A stretch of DNA of 64,000 nt from Microlunatus phosphovorus NM-1 (GCF_000270245.1 NC_015635.1:3224001-3288000); one strand, 5' to 3'; numbered from the stretch's first letter, positions 54,280-63,892 are shown. Made by a program: numbers and translations. Notes: a model not told the origin generated them from the letters alone.

Positions 54280-54928
54280 GTTGACGGCGTGGTGCTCGAA
54301 CACCGGGACCACCCTTTCTGCAGTGCCCGGCCGCTGGAACGGAGTGGGGAGTGGCTGCCCCTCCGGCCGAAGAAGAGCAAGCTTCTGCTCTGCCTCGTCC
54401 AGCTCAGCACCGCGCAACAGGTCCGAGGCGGGGGCCCTTACGTGACCAGGCCCCCGCGCGTGCTTGGAGCCGGCTGTGGAGGTCGGACCAGCTGACATCG
54501 GTCGATACCGCCATCGTGACTGCCGCCGCGGCATCTGTGGCCGCGCCCTTCGGATTCCAAGTAGTCCAGTGCAGTGCACTCAGCCATGACGGAACCTCTT
54601 GGCCCTCAAGGTCTCCCAACGCCACAGAAGCGATGGCCTTAGCGCCTTCACGGGCGAACTCCAGTTCGTGTAGGCATGCACCGGAGGCGAGGTACCCGGC
54701 GAGAGTAGGGCCAGGACGCCCGTGCCTTCGTGATGCCCGCCTCGATCTCGTGAATCCACTCCGTAGCAGGACGGATGTCCTCGACATCCATCCACAAGCG
54801 GATGCCTGTCGCCTGCAGCGCCTCAACGAGCGGAGCAATCTTTCCCCGTTGTCTCGCGCGTAGGACACGAATACGACATCGCGCTCGTCTACACCGATGA
54901 CGCCGGCCGGACCCTCTGTATCAGTCAA
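54280..54928 (-). pseudogene. Decayed TIR-domain gene
   Basis: Reading across frames gives DVVFVSYARDNGE, then KIAPLVEALQATGIRLWMD, GVLALLSPG, YLASGACLHELEFAREGA and finally SDLLRGAELDEAEQKLALLR. This is the TIR fold and the linker usual before a STAND/WD40 or other sensor module. At least three frameshifts interrupt it and the C-terminal part is gone. TIR-STAND proteins commonly work in anti-phage defence; this one cannot be functional. Confidence 0.7.
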
Positions 54929-55018
54929 GCCACGCTCCCGCAGAACTCATTCACACGCGGACCTCAGACCCTCTCCCCTGGTGCGTCGAGACCACAAGAC
55001 TGAATCTTGCCGGACCGA

Positions 55019-55213
55019 TCACGTCTGCAGGCTCTCGATCAGCACTCGCAGGTCGATCTGCTCCTGAAGGTAGATCGGCGGCGCGTCGACGACCAGGTCA
55101 TCGACGCTCTTGTCGTCGGGGCCGTACCTGCCGCGCCAGACCAGCTGTTCGGTCCGGTCCAGATCGAGCAGGTCGGGCTCCCCGATGATCGGCGCGTCGG
55201 CGTACATCACCAT
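55019..55213 (-). CDS. Small acidic hypothetical protein, 64 aa
   Basis: It starts MVMYADAPIIGEPDLLDLDR and ends IYLQEQIDLRVLIESLQT. It is divergent from the ATPase gene, with a palindromic AT-rich strip between them. It may be an antitoxin-like or truncated protein; no family recognised. Confidence 0.4.
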   Translation of the reverse strand: MVMYADAPIIGEPDLLDLDRTEQLVWRGRYGPDDKSVDDLVVDAPPIYLQEQIDLRVLIESLQT

Positions 55214-55225
55214 GCTATTCCAACA

Positions 55226-55255
55226 TTAACTAATCTGCTAGATTGACATTAGTAA
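55226..55255. promoter_or_regulatory. AT-rich imperfect palindrome between divergent genes
   Basis: TTAACTAATC and ACATTAGTAA are imperfect inverted arms with a 10-bp spacer. TAGATT in the middle may be a -10 for the rightward gene. The site could bind a repressor of both genes. Confidence 0.4.
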
Positions 55256-55283
55256 TCATGCTGAATCGACATCAGATCGGCAG

Positions 55284-56537
55284 GTGGATCGGTTGGTCGA
55301 CGAGTCCGGGTACGTCCCACGCCACGTCGACCGAGCACTCGATCGTCTGCTGGAAGAGCTGCCGGCGGTGATGCTGACCGGCCCGCGAGGCTGTGGCAAG
55401 ACCACGACAGCCCTGCGGCGAGCGCGTTCGGTGCTGCGGCTCGACCTGCCCGGGCAGGCGGCGGCATTCCGAGGCTCTCCGGATGCCGTCCTGGCGACCT
55501 TCCCGACACCTGTGCTGATCGATGAGTGGCAGTCCGAGCCGGCATCGATGGGGGCGGTGAAGCGTGCGGTCGACGGCGGGCGGGGCGCCGGACGCTTCCT
55601 GCTCACCGGCAGTGTTCGTGCCCGGCTGGGTTCGGCGGGGTGGCCGGGAACGGGACGCGTCGTACCGCTGTCGATGTACGGCCTCACCGTCGCGGAGCTG
55701 GAACGGCGCGACCAGGACGACGACGTCGTCGGGCGGCTGTTCGGCGAAGGGGAGCTCTCGACCACCAGACTCGACCCCGCCCCGACGCTGGTCGACTACG
55801 TCGACCACGCTGTCCGAGGTGGTTTCCCCGACACTGTCGGGCTCGGCGACTTCGCCCGGTCCCACTGGTACGAGGGCTACATCGACCAGCTGACTCGCCA
55901 TGATGTGCCCGAGCTGGCCGACGTCCGCAACACGTCGGGATTGGCGCGCCTGCTGCGGGCGGTGGCGCTGAACACCGCCGGACCGCCGGACATGTCCACA
56001 CTGGCCGGGGCTGCCGGCCTGGACCACCGCACCGCCAGGACCTACCTTGACCTGCTCGAAGACCTGCGCATCATCGAGCGCACTCCGGCCTGGGCCAGCA
56101 ACCGTCTCAGCCGGCTGGTGAAGCTGCCGAAGCACTTCATCGTCGATCCGGGGATGGCGGCTCACCTCACGGGCGATGACCGCACCGGCGTGTTGCGGAA
56201 CGGCGATCGGCTCGGACGGCTGGTGGAGACCTTCGTCGTCGCCCAGCTCAGGCCATTGCTGAGGCTGGCCTCGCCGGCGGTCGGCACCTTCCACCTGCGG
56301 GACGCGAACCAGACTCACGAAGTCGATCTCGTCCTCGAATCGGCCTCCGGACAGATCGTCGCGATCGAGATCAAGGCTGCTGACGCCGTGACTGCCCGCG
56401 ACGCCAGACACCTGGTCTGGCTGCGCGACCGCCTCGGACCGGCATTCCATCGTGGCGTCGTCATGCACACGGGTGCGACCACCTACCCTGTCGGCGACCG
56501 GATCTGGGCGATGCCGATAGCCGCGATCTGGTCGTGA
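55284..56537 (+). CDS. AAA ATPase with DUF4143 domain
   Basis: 417 residues. The Walker A is LTGPRGCGKTTTALRRA, the Walker B region TPVLIDEWQ, and GRFLLTGSVRARL the sensor strand. The C-terminal DUF4143 nuclease-like domain has EVDLVLESASGQIVAIEIKA. This family is common in accessory DNA and its role is unresolved. The GTG start has only a weak ribosome binding site. Confidence 0.88.
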   Translation: MDRLVDESGYVPRHVDRALDRLLEELPAVMLTGPRGCGKTTTALRRARSVLRLDLPGQAAAFRGSPDAVLATFPTPVLIDEWQSEPASMGAVKRAVDGGRGAGRFLLTGSVRARLGSAGWPGTGRVVPLSMYGLTVAELERRDQDDDVVGRLFGEGELSTTRLDPAPTLVDYVDHAVRGGFPDTVGLGDFARSHWYEGYIDQLTRHDVPELADVRNTSGLARLLRAVALNTAGPPDMSTLAGAAGLDHRTARTYLDLLEDLRIIERTPAWASNRLSRLVKLPKHFIVDPGMAAHLTGDDRTGVLRNGDRLGRLVETFVVAQLRPLLRLASPAVGTFHLRDANQTHEVDLVLESASGQIVAIEIKAADAVTARDARHLVWLRDRLGPAFHRGVVMHTGATTYPVGDRIWAMPIAAIWS

Positions 56538-57092
56538 TCGAGCCCGTCGATCGGGTCGAAGGTGCCCGTCACGCTTGGAGCTGGCTAGATCTCGATGTCG
56601 GGCGGCGGCGATGGTGACGTGATCGGTGCCGAGCGCGCTCACGGTGCCGCTGATCGGCGACCGCGCGGCCCCGAGCTCGCCGAGCCGGCGTTCGAGGCCG
56701 GTGCCCAGGATCGGCGGTTCCGGAGTCAGCAGCGGGACCGCCTGCTTGAGGTTCTTCACGGCCAGCGTTGCCCGGGCCTGCTCGTCGTGGTTGAGGAACG
56801 GGACGAGGAGAGCGGTGTCAAACGACACCACCCTCCGAGGGCCGCACTCAGACTGACGTCGCTCCACTCACCGGCATCCCTGGCCGAACCGAGGGCCGCG
56901 TATCGGGGCAGCCCGATCCGCTCCGACTCCGGCGTGTGCAGCGTCTCGCTCGCCGTGATCGCGCTCGGCACTCGCTCGAGATGGGCGGTCGCCTACCGAT
57001 CCGCTGCCGAGGATCGAGCCGACGCGCGCTCGCAGTGAGAGTCCCGGCGGCGATGAGCCGCCGCATTCACCCGAAATTTGTCTGTCGGAGCA
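56538..57092. other. Gap without a confident gene, possible toxin-gene debris
   Basis: On the minus strand short pieces such as PSAITASETLHTPESERIG and VVSFDTALLVPFLNHDEQAR look faintly like a broken PIN-type gene, in different frames. No complete gene is supported. Confidence 0.25.
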
Positions 57093-57121
57093 TTTAACTT
57101 TCCCTCAACTCTTGCTAGCGT
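57093..57121 (+). promoter_or_regulatory. Promoter of the ferritin-like gene
   Basis: TTTAAC (57093-57098) and TAGCGT (57116-57121) are separated by 17 bp, a good vegetative spacing, and lie about 40 bp before the gene in an AT-rich patch. Confidence 0.55.
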
Positions 57122-57162
57122 CCTGATCCCGGGCTCGCCGACCCCCTTCCGATGGCGGCCCG

Positions 57163-58179
57163 ATGACGGGAAGGCAGGCCACCGTGAGAATCGACGTCGA
57201 CGACTGGGACATGAGCCACATGCAGACCCATCTGCAGGCCGCCGCCGACCTAGAGGCATGGACGATCCCGTTCTACCTCTCGGCGATGTTCTCGATCTGC
57301 AACCAGGACGATGACGCGTACAAGCTGATCCAGTCGGTGGCCAACCAGGAGATGCTGCATCTGCAGCTGGTGGGCAACATCGCCAACGCCTTCGGCTACA
57401 GCCCGGAGATTAGGCCGGAGGCCTTCGCCTATCAGGGCACCACCGTCCCGCACCTGGACTTCTCTCTCGACCCGAGCAACCCAGCCAAGGACTTCACCCC
57501 GTACAGCGCCGAGATCGGCCCGCTCGACGAGCAGCGGATCAACGCGATGTGCCTGATCGAGTACCCGGAATGGGACACCGGGGGTGAGCCCGACCTGCGC
57601 GACGACGTCAGCGAGTACGGCAGCATCGGCGAGTTCTACGACGCCCTCATGCACGGGGCCAAGCAGCTCAAGTCGCAGATCAAGGGCGGTGTCAACCAGG
57701 TCTACTGGTTCGGGCAGTTCTACCCCAAGATGCCGCCGATGCAGGTCGACGACGACGGCACCACCGGCTTCGAGGAGGTGGAGGTGCTGATGGAGGTGAT
57801 CCGAGACCAAGGGGAGGCCGCCAAGGCGTTCGACGAGATCGCCGCCCCGTTCCGCAACACCTACGACGATCCCGAGCCGGCCGCCAGTCACTACCAGAAG
57901 TTCGTCTCGATCCGCAACTCCGGGCTGCCGGAGACCTACTCGGTCAAGGACCCTTCGGCCTACACGCCCGACGATCTGGTGTGCCGCCAGAAACTGATCG
58001 ACGACTTCGCCGGCTTCACCGGCCAGATCACCGATCTGCTGGCCGGCCGGGCTCAGGAGCTCCCCCTGATGGAGATCGTCGGGCAAGACATCCTGGCCTG
58101 CTGGCAGAGTGGCGTCACACCGCAGTTCACCAAGACATCCGACGCCAGGAGCCAGCTCGGTCCACAACAGCCTGCCTGA
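57163..58179 (+). CDS. Ferritin-like domain protein (VioB/iminophenylpyruvate dimer synthase-type)
   Basis: 338 residues. The helical ferritin-like half carries LEAWTIPFYLSAMFSI and ANQEMLHLQLVGNIANAFG, which supply Glu/His metal ligands. The C-terminal half ends with a helical region around LIDDFAGFTGQITDLLAGRA. Related proteins act as oxidative metal enzymes or remain uncharacterised. A GTG start at 57184 is an alternative to ATG 57163. Confidence 0.8.
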   Translation: MTGRQATVRIDVDDWDMSHMQTHLQAAADLEAWTIPFYLSAMFSICNQDDDAYKLIQSVANQEMLHLQLVGNIANAFGYSPEIRPEAFAYQGTTVPHLDFSLDPSNPAKDFTPYSAEIGPLDEQRINAMCLIEYPEWDTGGEPDLRDDVSEYGSIGEFYDALMHGAKQLKSQIKGGVNQVYWFGQFYPKMPPMQVDDDGTTGFEEVEVLMEVIRDQGEAAKAFDEIAAPFRNTYDDPEPAASHYQKFVSIRNSGLPETYSVKDPSAYTPDDLVCRQKLIDDFAGFTGQITDLLAGRAQELPLMEIVGQDILACWQSGVTPQFTKTSDARSQLGPQQPA

Positions 58180-58595
58180 TCCCAGAATCCCGGTCGCGTC
58201 GGGATCGCGTCCCGTGACTTCGGGACGCGGTGGAGTCAGGCTTGCGATCACGACCACGACCGTACGAGTCGGCGAGCGGGTTTCGAGGACGCGACCGAGC
58301 GCGCCAGGCCGGGCGGGTAATCCCGGTGGCCGTGCTGGAGCCGGCTTAGCTTTGGTCTGGCGGGTCTCCCACTGGATACCCGACGGCCAACCGCTCGCGC
58401 TGGCCGAGGCGGTGCTCGCCCATCTCGACGACACCCAGCCCAGCCCTGACCCGTACGGGGTGTCGTCAGCTGCACCCTCTCGCCGCACCTGCACCCTTTC
58501 CTCGCGATGGCCGCGCTGATCTCGCGTTTGGGACCTGTCACCCTGGGGTTGTGACGAGTGAGTAGTCCGGAGGCTGCGGACCCACTCAGGACGTA
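58180..58595. other. Non-coding gap after the ferritin-like gene
   Basis: I see no gene with family support here. The inverted word CGGGATCGCGTCCCG-like near 58198-58214 and a few GC-rich stems are the only structure; the first may act as a weak terminator. Confidence 0.3.
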
Positions 58596-58670
58596 CGGAA
58601 GACTTCGGCCCGTCCTCCCTCTCCGGGCGGACTTTCGCCCCTAGGAGGGCGGGTTCTCCCTGCCTAGCGT
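58596..58670 (+). promoter_or_regulatory. Possible DosR-type boxes and -10 for the membrane-protein pair
   Basis: CGGAAGACTTCGGCCCGT (58596-58613) and GGGCGGACTTTCGCCCCTAG (58625-58644) resemble the DevR/DosR pattern GGGAC-N4-GNCCC. A -10 TAGCGT follows at 58665-58670, placing the second box near position -35, where DosR activates. The match is by eye. Confidence 0.4.
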
Positions 58671-58726
58671 GGAAGGTGGACTTGGGGCCGCTGCGTCGGC
58701 GCGGAGACCCCGCGAGAGGTGGGGAG

Positions 58727-59437
58727 ATGGAGACTCGACGCCACTCAGCGCCACATCTGGGAAACCCGCTACCGGCGGCGGGAGAGCCCCTCGACCGTGT
58801 GCCGGTGATCAAACCGAGAGTCGCTGGCGCGACCCGGATCTGCATCGGCGCCGTCGGCCTGCTGGCAGCCGTCGCCGCTGTCGAGCATGGGATCGGCGAG
58901 ATCGCGCAGGGCTCTCGAGCATCGGGCTCGGTGGTCTTCACGTCCTGGCCGGACTCGCCGGCGTTCGCCTCGCTCGGCGGCGAGCCGGCGATGTCGCTGG
59001 TGCCCAACCTCGCCGCGTCGGGCGTCCTCACCATCATCGTCGGGTGCATCCTCGGCGTATTCGCGGTCGGCTTCTCGCATCGTCGGCACGCCGGGCTGAT
59101 CCTGGCGGGAGTCTCGGTGCTGCTGCTCCTTGTCGGCGGAGGCTTCGGGCCGCCGCTGCTGGGACTCATCCTCGCGCTGACGACTGCGCGCGCGGCTGCC
59201 CGCGCTCGCCCACCGGGCCGCGTCCGCCGCCGGCTCAGCCGAGCGTGGCGACCGCTGCTGGTGATCACCGTGCTGGCGCTTCTGGGTCTGTTCCCCGGCA
59301 TGGTCGTGCTGTACTGGCTTGCCGAGGTCGAAAGCGGCGGCCTGGTCGCGGTGCTGACGATGCTGGCATTCGGCGGCTTGGCTTTGACGATGCTGGCCGC
59401 CCTCACCCACGACCGGCTGCACCCGACAGCCAGGTGA
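58727..59437 (+). CDS. Membrane protein, 236 aa
   Basis: About six hydrophobic segments, including ICIGAVGLLAAVAAVEHGIG and GVLTIIVGCILGVFAVGF. A GAGGTGGGGAG ribosome binding site precedes ATG 58727. It is probably co-transcribed with the next membrane gene (4-bp gap). No family recognised. Confidence 0.65.
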   Translation: METRRHSAPHLGNPLPAAGEPLDRVPVIKPRVAGATRICIGAVGLLAAVAAVEHGIGEIAQGSRASGSVVFTSWPDSPAFASLGGEPAMSLVPNLAASGVLTIIVGCILGVFAVGFSHRRHAGLILAGVSVLLLLVGGGFGPPLLGLILALTTARAAARARPPGRVRRRLSRAWRPLLVITVLALLGLFPGMVVLYWLAEVESGGLVAVLTMLAFGGLALTMLAALTHDRLHPTAR

Positions 59438-59441
59438 AGCG

Positions 59442-60203
59442 ATGGAAACCGACAGCTCCGCGAGCCAGCCGTCGGCACGCCTGAGCTTCTGGGTGGCCCT
59501 GCTGACGGCCGTGTCGGCGGCGATCGCGCTGGCCGTGGCGGTGACGACGCTGCCGCGCTCTGGGCCGTACTGCCAGACCGGATGCGTCGTGACCTACCCA
59601 TACACCGACGCCGGGGCGTTCGTCCCCCGCGACTACCTGTGGCTGTACCCGGGGTTGCTGGTGACCGCGCTCGCAGTGGTGCTGGCCGGCTGCCTGCACG
59701 ACTGGGTCCCGCCGCGGCGCCGCACGCTGAGCCGGGTGGGCGCCATGTTCGTCATGATCGCGGCGGGGATCCTGGTGATCGACTATGCCGTTCAGCTGAC
59801 CGTCCTGCAGCCCGCGTTGCTAGCTGGCCAGACCGAGGGCCTGTCCGCCTGGTCGTCCTACCACCCGTACGGGCTGTTCATCGCGTTGGAGAACGCCGGC
59901 TACGCGACCCTGAACGTCGGCTTCGGGTTCCTCGGTGCCGCCTGGGCCAGCGGCCTCGTATCGCGGGCGGCGCGCATGGCGGGATGGGTCTTCCTCGGCG
60001 GGGCAGCCATGACCGCGGCCGCCCTGGTCTACTACCCGATCCGCTACGGCAGCCAGCTCGACTACCGATTCGAGGTGGCCGCGATCGCGATCTCCTGGCT
60101 TGTCTTGATCATCGCCCCAGCCATGCTGGCCTGGGCCTTCGCGCATCGCGGCGTCGGCGCTCCGCAGGCCGGCGTCCCAGCAGCTCGGCCAACCGGCCGG
60201 TGA
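59442..60203 (+). CDS. Membrane protein, 253 aa
   Basis: Six hydrophobic segments, the first from FWVALLTAVSAAIALAVAVT. A loop carries CQTGCVVTYPYTDAG, with two Cys that may pair outside. Function unknown. Confidence 0.65.
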   Translation: METDSSASQPSARLSFWVALLTAVSAAIALAVAVTTLPRSGPYCQTGCVVTYPYTDAGAFVPRDYLWLYPGLLVTALAVVLAGCLHDWVPPRRRTLSRVGAMFVMIAAGILVIDYAVQLTVLQPALLAGQTEGLSAWSSYHPYGLFIALENAGYATLNVGFGFLGAAWASGLVSRAARMAGWVFLGGAAMTAAALVYYPIRYGSQLDYRFEVAAIAISWLVLIIAPAMLAWAFAHRGVGAPQAGVPAARPTGR

Positions 60204-60238
60204 CGCCGACCGTGCTCGACCCGAGGCTAGGGCCGAGA

Positions 60239-60661
60239 TCAGTACGCGCCGTGGGCGACGCGGATCGGGATCGCGATCACCGTCGGCCCGAGTTCTCGGC
60301 CCGACCATCCGTTGTGACCTGCGCAGACGGCCTCGGAACTGCCGGCCTTGACCTCTGCCCGACCGATCAACCGGACCTGCTCCGCGGTCGGCGCCAGGTA
60401 CTCGTTCAGGATCTCCAACGCGACCACGCGACCATCGAGTCCGGCCAGGCTCACCTCGCTGGGCGGAATGAGGAGAGTGATTTCACCGCCATCGGCCTGG
60501 TATTCCACGATCAGCGGACGGTGGCCCGGTCCGTCGGGATACTCCAGCCGGGCCAGATGATGACACTCGACCACCAACCACTCCTCGGGCGCGGAATCGG
60601 TCCCCGCGACCCGTACGCGATCTCCGCGCAGCCGCGAGTGATCACCGTCACCGCCAGGCAT
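60239..60661 (-). CDS. Soluble hypothetical protein, 140 aa
   Basis: A beta-rich sequence (WLVVECHHLARLEYPDGPGH; PLIVEYQADGGEITLLIPPS). No signal or membrane segment and no family recognised. Convergent with the membrane gene. Confidence 0.45.
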   Translation of the reverse strand: MPGGDGDHSRLRGDRVRVAGTDSAPEEWLVVECHHLARLEYPDGPGHRPLIVEYQADGGEITLLIPPSEVSLAGLDGRVVALEILNEYLAPTAEQVRLIGRAEVKAGSSEAVCAGHNGWSGRELGPTVIAIPIRVAHGAY

Positions 60662-60801
60662 CGACCCCTCCTCACCAATCGCCTTCTGAATCAGCCTCTG
60701 CCGGGCGGCGGGCTTTCGAGCAGCCGTTTAGTCGAACACCACCGCCGCGGGACTGCCGATCGTGATCTCACCCTCGCTGCGCTTCGGCCGGTTCATGTCG
60801 A

Positions 60802-61020
60802 TCATCCGAACAGCGCGCGCAGCGCACCGAAGACGATGAATGCCGGCCAGACCAGCGCCTTCAAGACGGCGGCCAGGTACTGGACGAACGAGTGTGCCTG
60901 CGCCCAGAAGAACACGATCGCGCCGATCACGCCGAGCAGGTAGATGGCGCCACCGGCACCGCCGTTGACCGACGGCTGAACCTGCTGACGCCGGGACGTA
61001 TCCGTGTGGTTGGTGGACAT
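60802..61020 (-). CDS. Small membrane protein, 72 aa
   Basis: A polar N-terminus is followed by two helices (AIYLLGVIGAIVFFWAQAHS; VLKALVWPAFIVFGALRALF). GAGGAAGGGG lies just upstream of the ATG. Confidence 0.6.
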   Translation of the reverse strand: MSTNHTDTSRRQQVQPSVNGGAGGAIYLLGVIGAIVFFWAQAHSFVQYLAAVLKALVWPAFIVFGALRALFG

Positions 61021-61180
61021 GACGCCCCTTCCTCAATGCCATCTCTCGGTACGGCCATCCTGGGTCACCGACCACACCCCAAATAGGGCCACACTGCCCG
61101 GCTGGAGCCGACCAAGGTCGCACCCTCGAGGCCGTTCACATCACCCGGCCAGTCGAGTCCGACGAAGGTCACCTTGACCT

Positions 61181-61194
61181 GGGACGTTGGCCCC
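61181..61194. promoter_or_regulatory. DosR-like box GGGACGTTGGCCCC
   Basis: It fits GGGAC-N4-GNCCC exactly and lies in the 242-bp divergent gap between the small membrane genes at 60802-61020 and 61263-61607. Regulation by a DevR homologue is inferred. Confidence 0.4.
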
Positions 61195-61262
61195 TGGCCT
61201 GACCGGCCGGTTGCGATGCGATCGAATCGCCAACGACCTGGGCTGGGTGCTGGGAGGGCGCG

Positions 61263-61607
61263 ATGAACGAGTTCCTCTGGCTGCAGGTCTTCTGGTCGGT
61301 CTGCGTCGTCGTGGCCGTCGCGGCCCCGGTATTGGCCAGTCGCAGCAGACTGGCCCGGTATGCGGGGCGGGCTGCCGTCGGGCTGCTGATGCTCCTCGGT
61401 GGTGCGCTCTTCAACGCCGTCAACCTCGCGACCGGCGGGGACTACGCCAGGCTGTTCGGCTGGTTCGTGACCGTCTACGTCCTCGTCATCGTTCCCCCGT
61501 TGGTGCTGCTGCTCCGTGCGGAGCGGCGCGCGGTGGCCGTGGCCACGACTCCGGCGGTGGTCTCAAACGGACCGAACGACCACGCCGCTCGGGACCTCGG
61601 GACCTGA
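61263..61607 (+). CDS. Small membrane protein, 114 aa
   Basis: Three hydrophobic segments (FLWLQVFWSVCVVVAVAAPV first). GGGAGGG lies upstream of the ATG. Function unknown. Confidence 0.6.
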   Translation: MNEFLWLQVFWSVCVVVAVAAPVLASRSRLARYAGRAAVGLLMLLGGALFNAVNLATGGDYARLFGWFVTVYVLVIVPPLVLLLRAERRAVAVATTPAVVSNGPNDHAARDLGT

Positions 61608-61680
61608 CCAGATCGACCACGGCGAACAAGAGTAGGGATCAGAGCCCACTTCAGCCTTCAGAGGAGGGTCCGGGAACTGG

Positions 61681-62625
61681 ATGGCGGTCGTGATGAACGC
61701 CGACGGCAGCAGCCCGGTCGCGGCCGATGTGCAAGCCGGCGCCCGCTCAGAGCTGTCCCTGCCGATCACCGCCGGCGTTGGAGCCGGCGCGCTGGTGGCG
61801 CTGGCCGGCGGGCTTACCATGCTCGTGATCGGCGCCGCCGGCCTGGGGCGTCGGTCCAACGCGGCGCCAATGGCCCAGACCCCTGTCGCGGGGGCGGTGC
61901 AAGCGGGCGCCCCAGGCTATCCCGCCCGGTTGACCGGGCACCTCGACGGCAGCCTGTCGCGCTGGCTCTGGCTGGTCAAGTGGGTGCTGATCATCCCGCA
62001 TGTGATCGTGCTGGCCTTCTTGTTCGTCGCGTTCGCGGTGACGACGCTCGTGGCCTGGTTCGCGATCTTGATCACCGCCCGCTATCCGCGCAGCCTGTTC
62101 TCGTTCAACGTCGGCGTGCTCGGCTGGGCTTGGCGAGTTGGGTTCTACTCACACTCCGCCTTGGGGACCGATCAGTATCCACCGTTCACCCTTGACCGCA
62201 CTGACTACCCGGCCGACTTCGACGTCGAGTATCCCGAGCGGCACTCCCGCGGCCTGGTCTTGATCAAGTCCTGGCTGCTGGCGATCCCGCAGCTGCTGGT
62301 CGTCGCCCTCATCACCGGCAACAGCTGGTACTGGGTGACCGCTGGCGAATTCGGTGCTACCGATGTGCGCCGCATCGGCGGGATCTCCCTACTCGGCATC
62401 CTCATCCTGGTCGCCGGGGTGGTTCTGCTGTTCACCCGACGCTATCCGGCGACGATCTTCGACCTGCTGATGGGCGCCAACCGGTGGATCTACCGGGTGA
62501 TCACCTATGTGGCGCTAATGCGAGACGAGTATCCGCCGTTCCGGCTCGACCAGGGACCCGACGAGCCCCAGCCGGCCCGCATTGCCGCGGTCGCGACCCC
62601 AGACGCCGGCACCGCGGACGGGTGA
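61681..62625 (+). CDS. DUF4389-domain membrane protein
   Basis: 314 residues. It holds two DUF4389 units, each a helix pair ending in a patterned tail: RYPRSLFSFNVGVLGWAWRV then YPPFTLDRTDYPADFDVEYP, and RYPATIFDLLMGANRWIYRV then DEYPPFRLDQGPDEPQ. An extra N-terminal helix precedes them. Function unknown. ATG 61693 is an alternative start. Confidence 0.8.
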   Translation: MAVVMNADGSSPVAADVQAGARSELSLPITAGVGAGALVALAGGLTMLVIGAAGLGRRSNAAPMAQTPVAGAVQAGAPGYPARLTGHLDGSLSRWLWLVKWVLIIPHVIVLAFLFVAFAVTTLVAWFAILITARYPRSLFSFNVGVLGWAWRVGFYSHSALGTDQYPPFTLDRTDYPADFDVEYPERHSRGLVLIKSWLLAIPQLLVVALITGNSWYWVTAGEFGATDVRRIGGISLLGILILVAGVVLLFTRRYPATIFDLLMGANRWIYRVITYVALMRDEYPPFRLDQGPDEPQPARIAAVATPDAGTADG

Positions 62626-62683
62626 GTTCGGCAGCAGAGCGCCGACGGTCTCCGCCAAGGTCTCCAACTCGAGATCGTCGTGT

Positions 62684-63475
62684 CTACGCCTTCACCCACA
62701 CGGACACGTGCGCGGCGCTGTCGGCGGTCAGGTCCGCGCGATCCCAGCCCGCCCAACGGTGTTTGAGCCTCATGCCCGCCAGCCGTGCCATCAGGTCCAG
62801 CTCCGCCGGCCAGGCGTACCGGAAGGGGATCAAGCGGAACCGGCCGGTGCCGTCGGCGGAGACCGTCATATGGTTCGAGCTGAACTCCTGGGTCACCACG
62901 TCGTCCTGGTCGAAGCCGACCTACCCGGCGCCCTCGCCAGCAGGCGACACGGCGAACGGAACGATGTCCTGCCCTGGTGGCAGCCGACGCAGATCGGGCA
63001 GCCCGACCTCGATCAAGAACAGCCCACCCGGCCGCAGGTGGGCGGCCGCGTTGACGAACACGTCGACCTGCCCGTCCTGGGTGGTCACGTTGCTGATCGT
63101 GTTGAACACCAGGTAGACCAGCGAGAACTCACCCGGCACCCGGGTCGAGGTCATGTCGCCGATCGTGACGTCGACCGAAGCGCCGCCGGTCTTGCCTTCG
63201 ATCCGCGCCGCCATCGCCTTGCTCAGCTCGATCCCGCACACCGGCACCCCACGCGCGGCCAGCGGGGCGGCGATCCGCCCGGTCCCGACCGCGAACTCCA
63301 GCACCCGCCCGCCGCCGGCCAGATCCTCGAGCACGTCGACGGCGGCGGCTGCCGGCTCCGGCGCGTTGGCGCCGCCAGGCGCGTCGTAGGTCGCGGCGAC
63401 GCTCTCCCCGAACCAGCCGTCGGCGGGATCGTCGGGCACGCAGGGCTCCACCGGGCTCATCGTCTCATTGTTCAT
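62684..63475 (-). pseudogene. Class I SAM-dependent methyltransferase with a frameshift
   Basis: The first frame covers the SAM-binding part (RVLEFAVGTGRIAAPLAARG; GIELSKAMAARIEGK) to residue 184 and stops at 62921. The C-terminal part continues in another frame (FRYAWPAELDLMARLAGMRL ... WVKA). One indel near 62915 explains the break. It could also be a sequencing error. Confidence 0.75.
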
Positions 63476-63589
63476 GGATGGCAGCAGCCAGGCGGAGACC
63501 AGATGGCCGCGTGCCAGGTGCGGTGGTCACCGAGACCATGCCCACCGAAGCCCTGGTCAAGACCGCGGGAACGCAAGATTCCCAAACCG

Positions 63590-63892
63590 GAGGGTCGTGG
63601 GTGAACGAGCGCAGGAGCGTGCCGATCGTCGGCGGCGCCCGGATCCCGCCGAACAGCCTCGGCATGCCGCCGTGCCGCAGCACGCTCGGGTCGTCGATGC
63701 TGTCCGCGCCGGCCACCATCCCGCGACCACCCCGGCCGACCTCACCGCCGCGTTCGCAAAGTCCACGCTCAGATGCTCACCGAGCAGGTCATACAGACCC
63801 GCGGTCTCGCGCAGCAGCAAGGCCGGCGTCAAGCCGGCACAGCCGTCCGACGGCCGCTCGGTCCGGTTCGAACTGGACGCTTCGTCATGCAT
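63590..63892 (-). pseudogene. Truncated, frameshifted transposase remnant (IS1380-like)
   Basis: It starts MHDEASSSNRTERPSDGCAG and continues LYDLLGEHLSVDFANAAVRS; the frame then changes to MVAGADSIDDPSVLRHGGMP and GGIRAPPTIGTLLRSFTHD. These are the N-terminal motifs of IS1380-type transposases. The catalytic part is missing. Confidence 0.65.

Noticed and set aside
55272-56867. A 531-codon minus-strand frame opposite the AAA/DUF4143 gene
   Set aside because: Most of it is antisense to a clear ATPase; only its first part resembles toxin debris and is too weak to call.
57250-59601. A 783-codon open frame on the minus strand
   Set aside because: It runs opposite the ferritin-like gene and a membrane gene, both of which have real motifs; no domain is visible in it.
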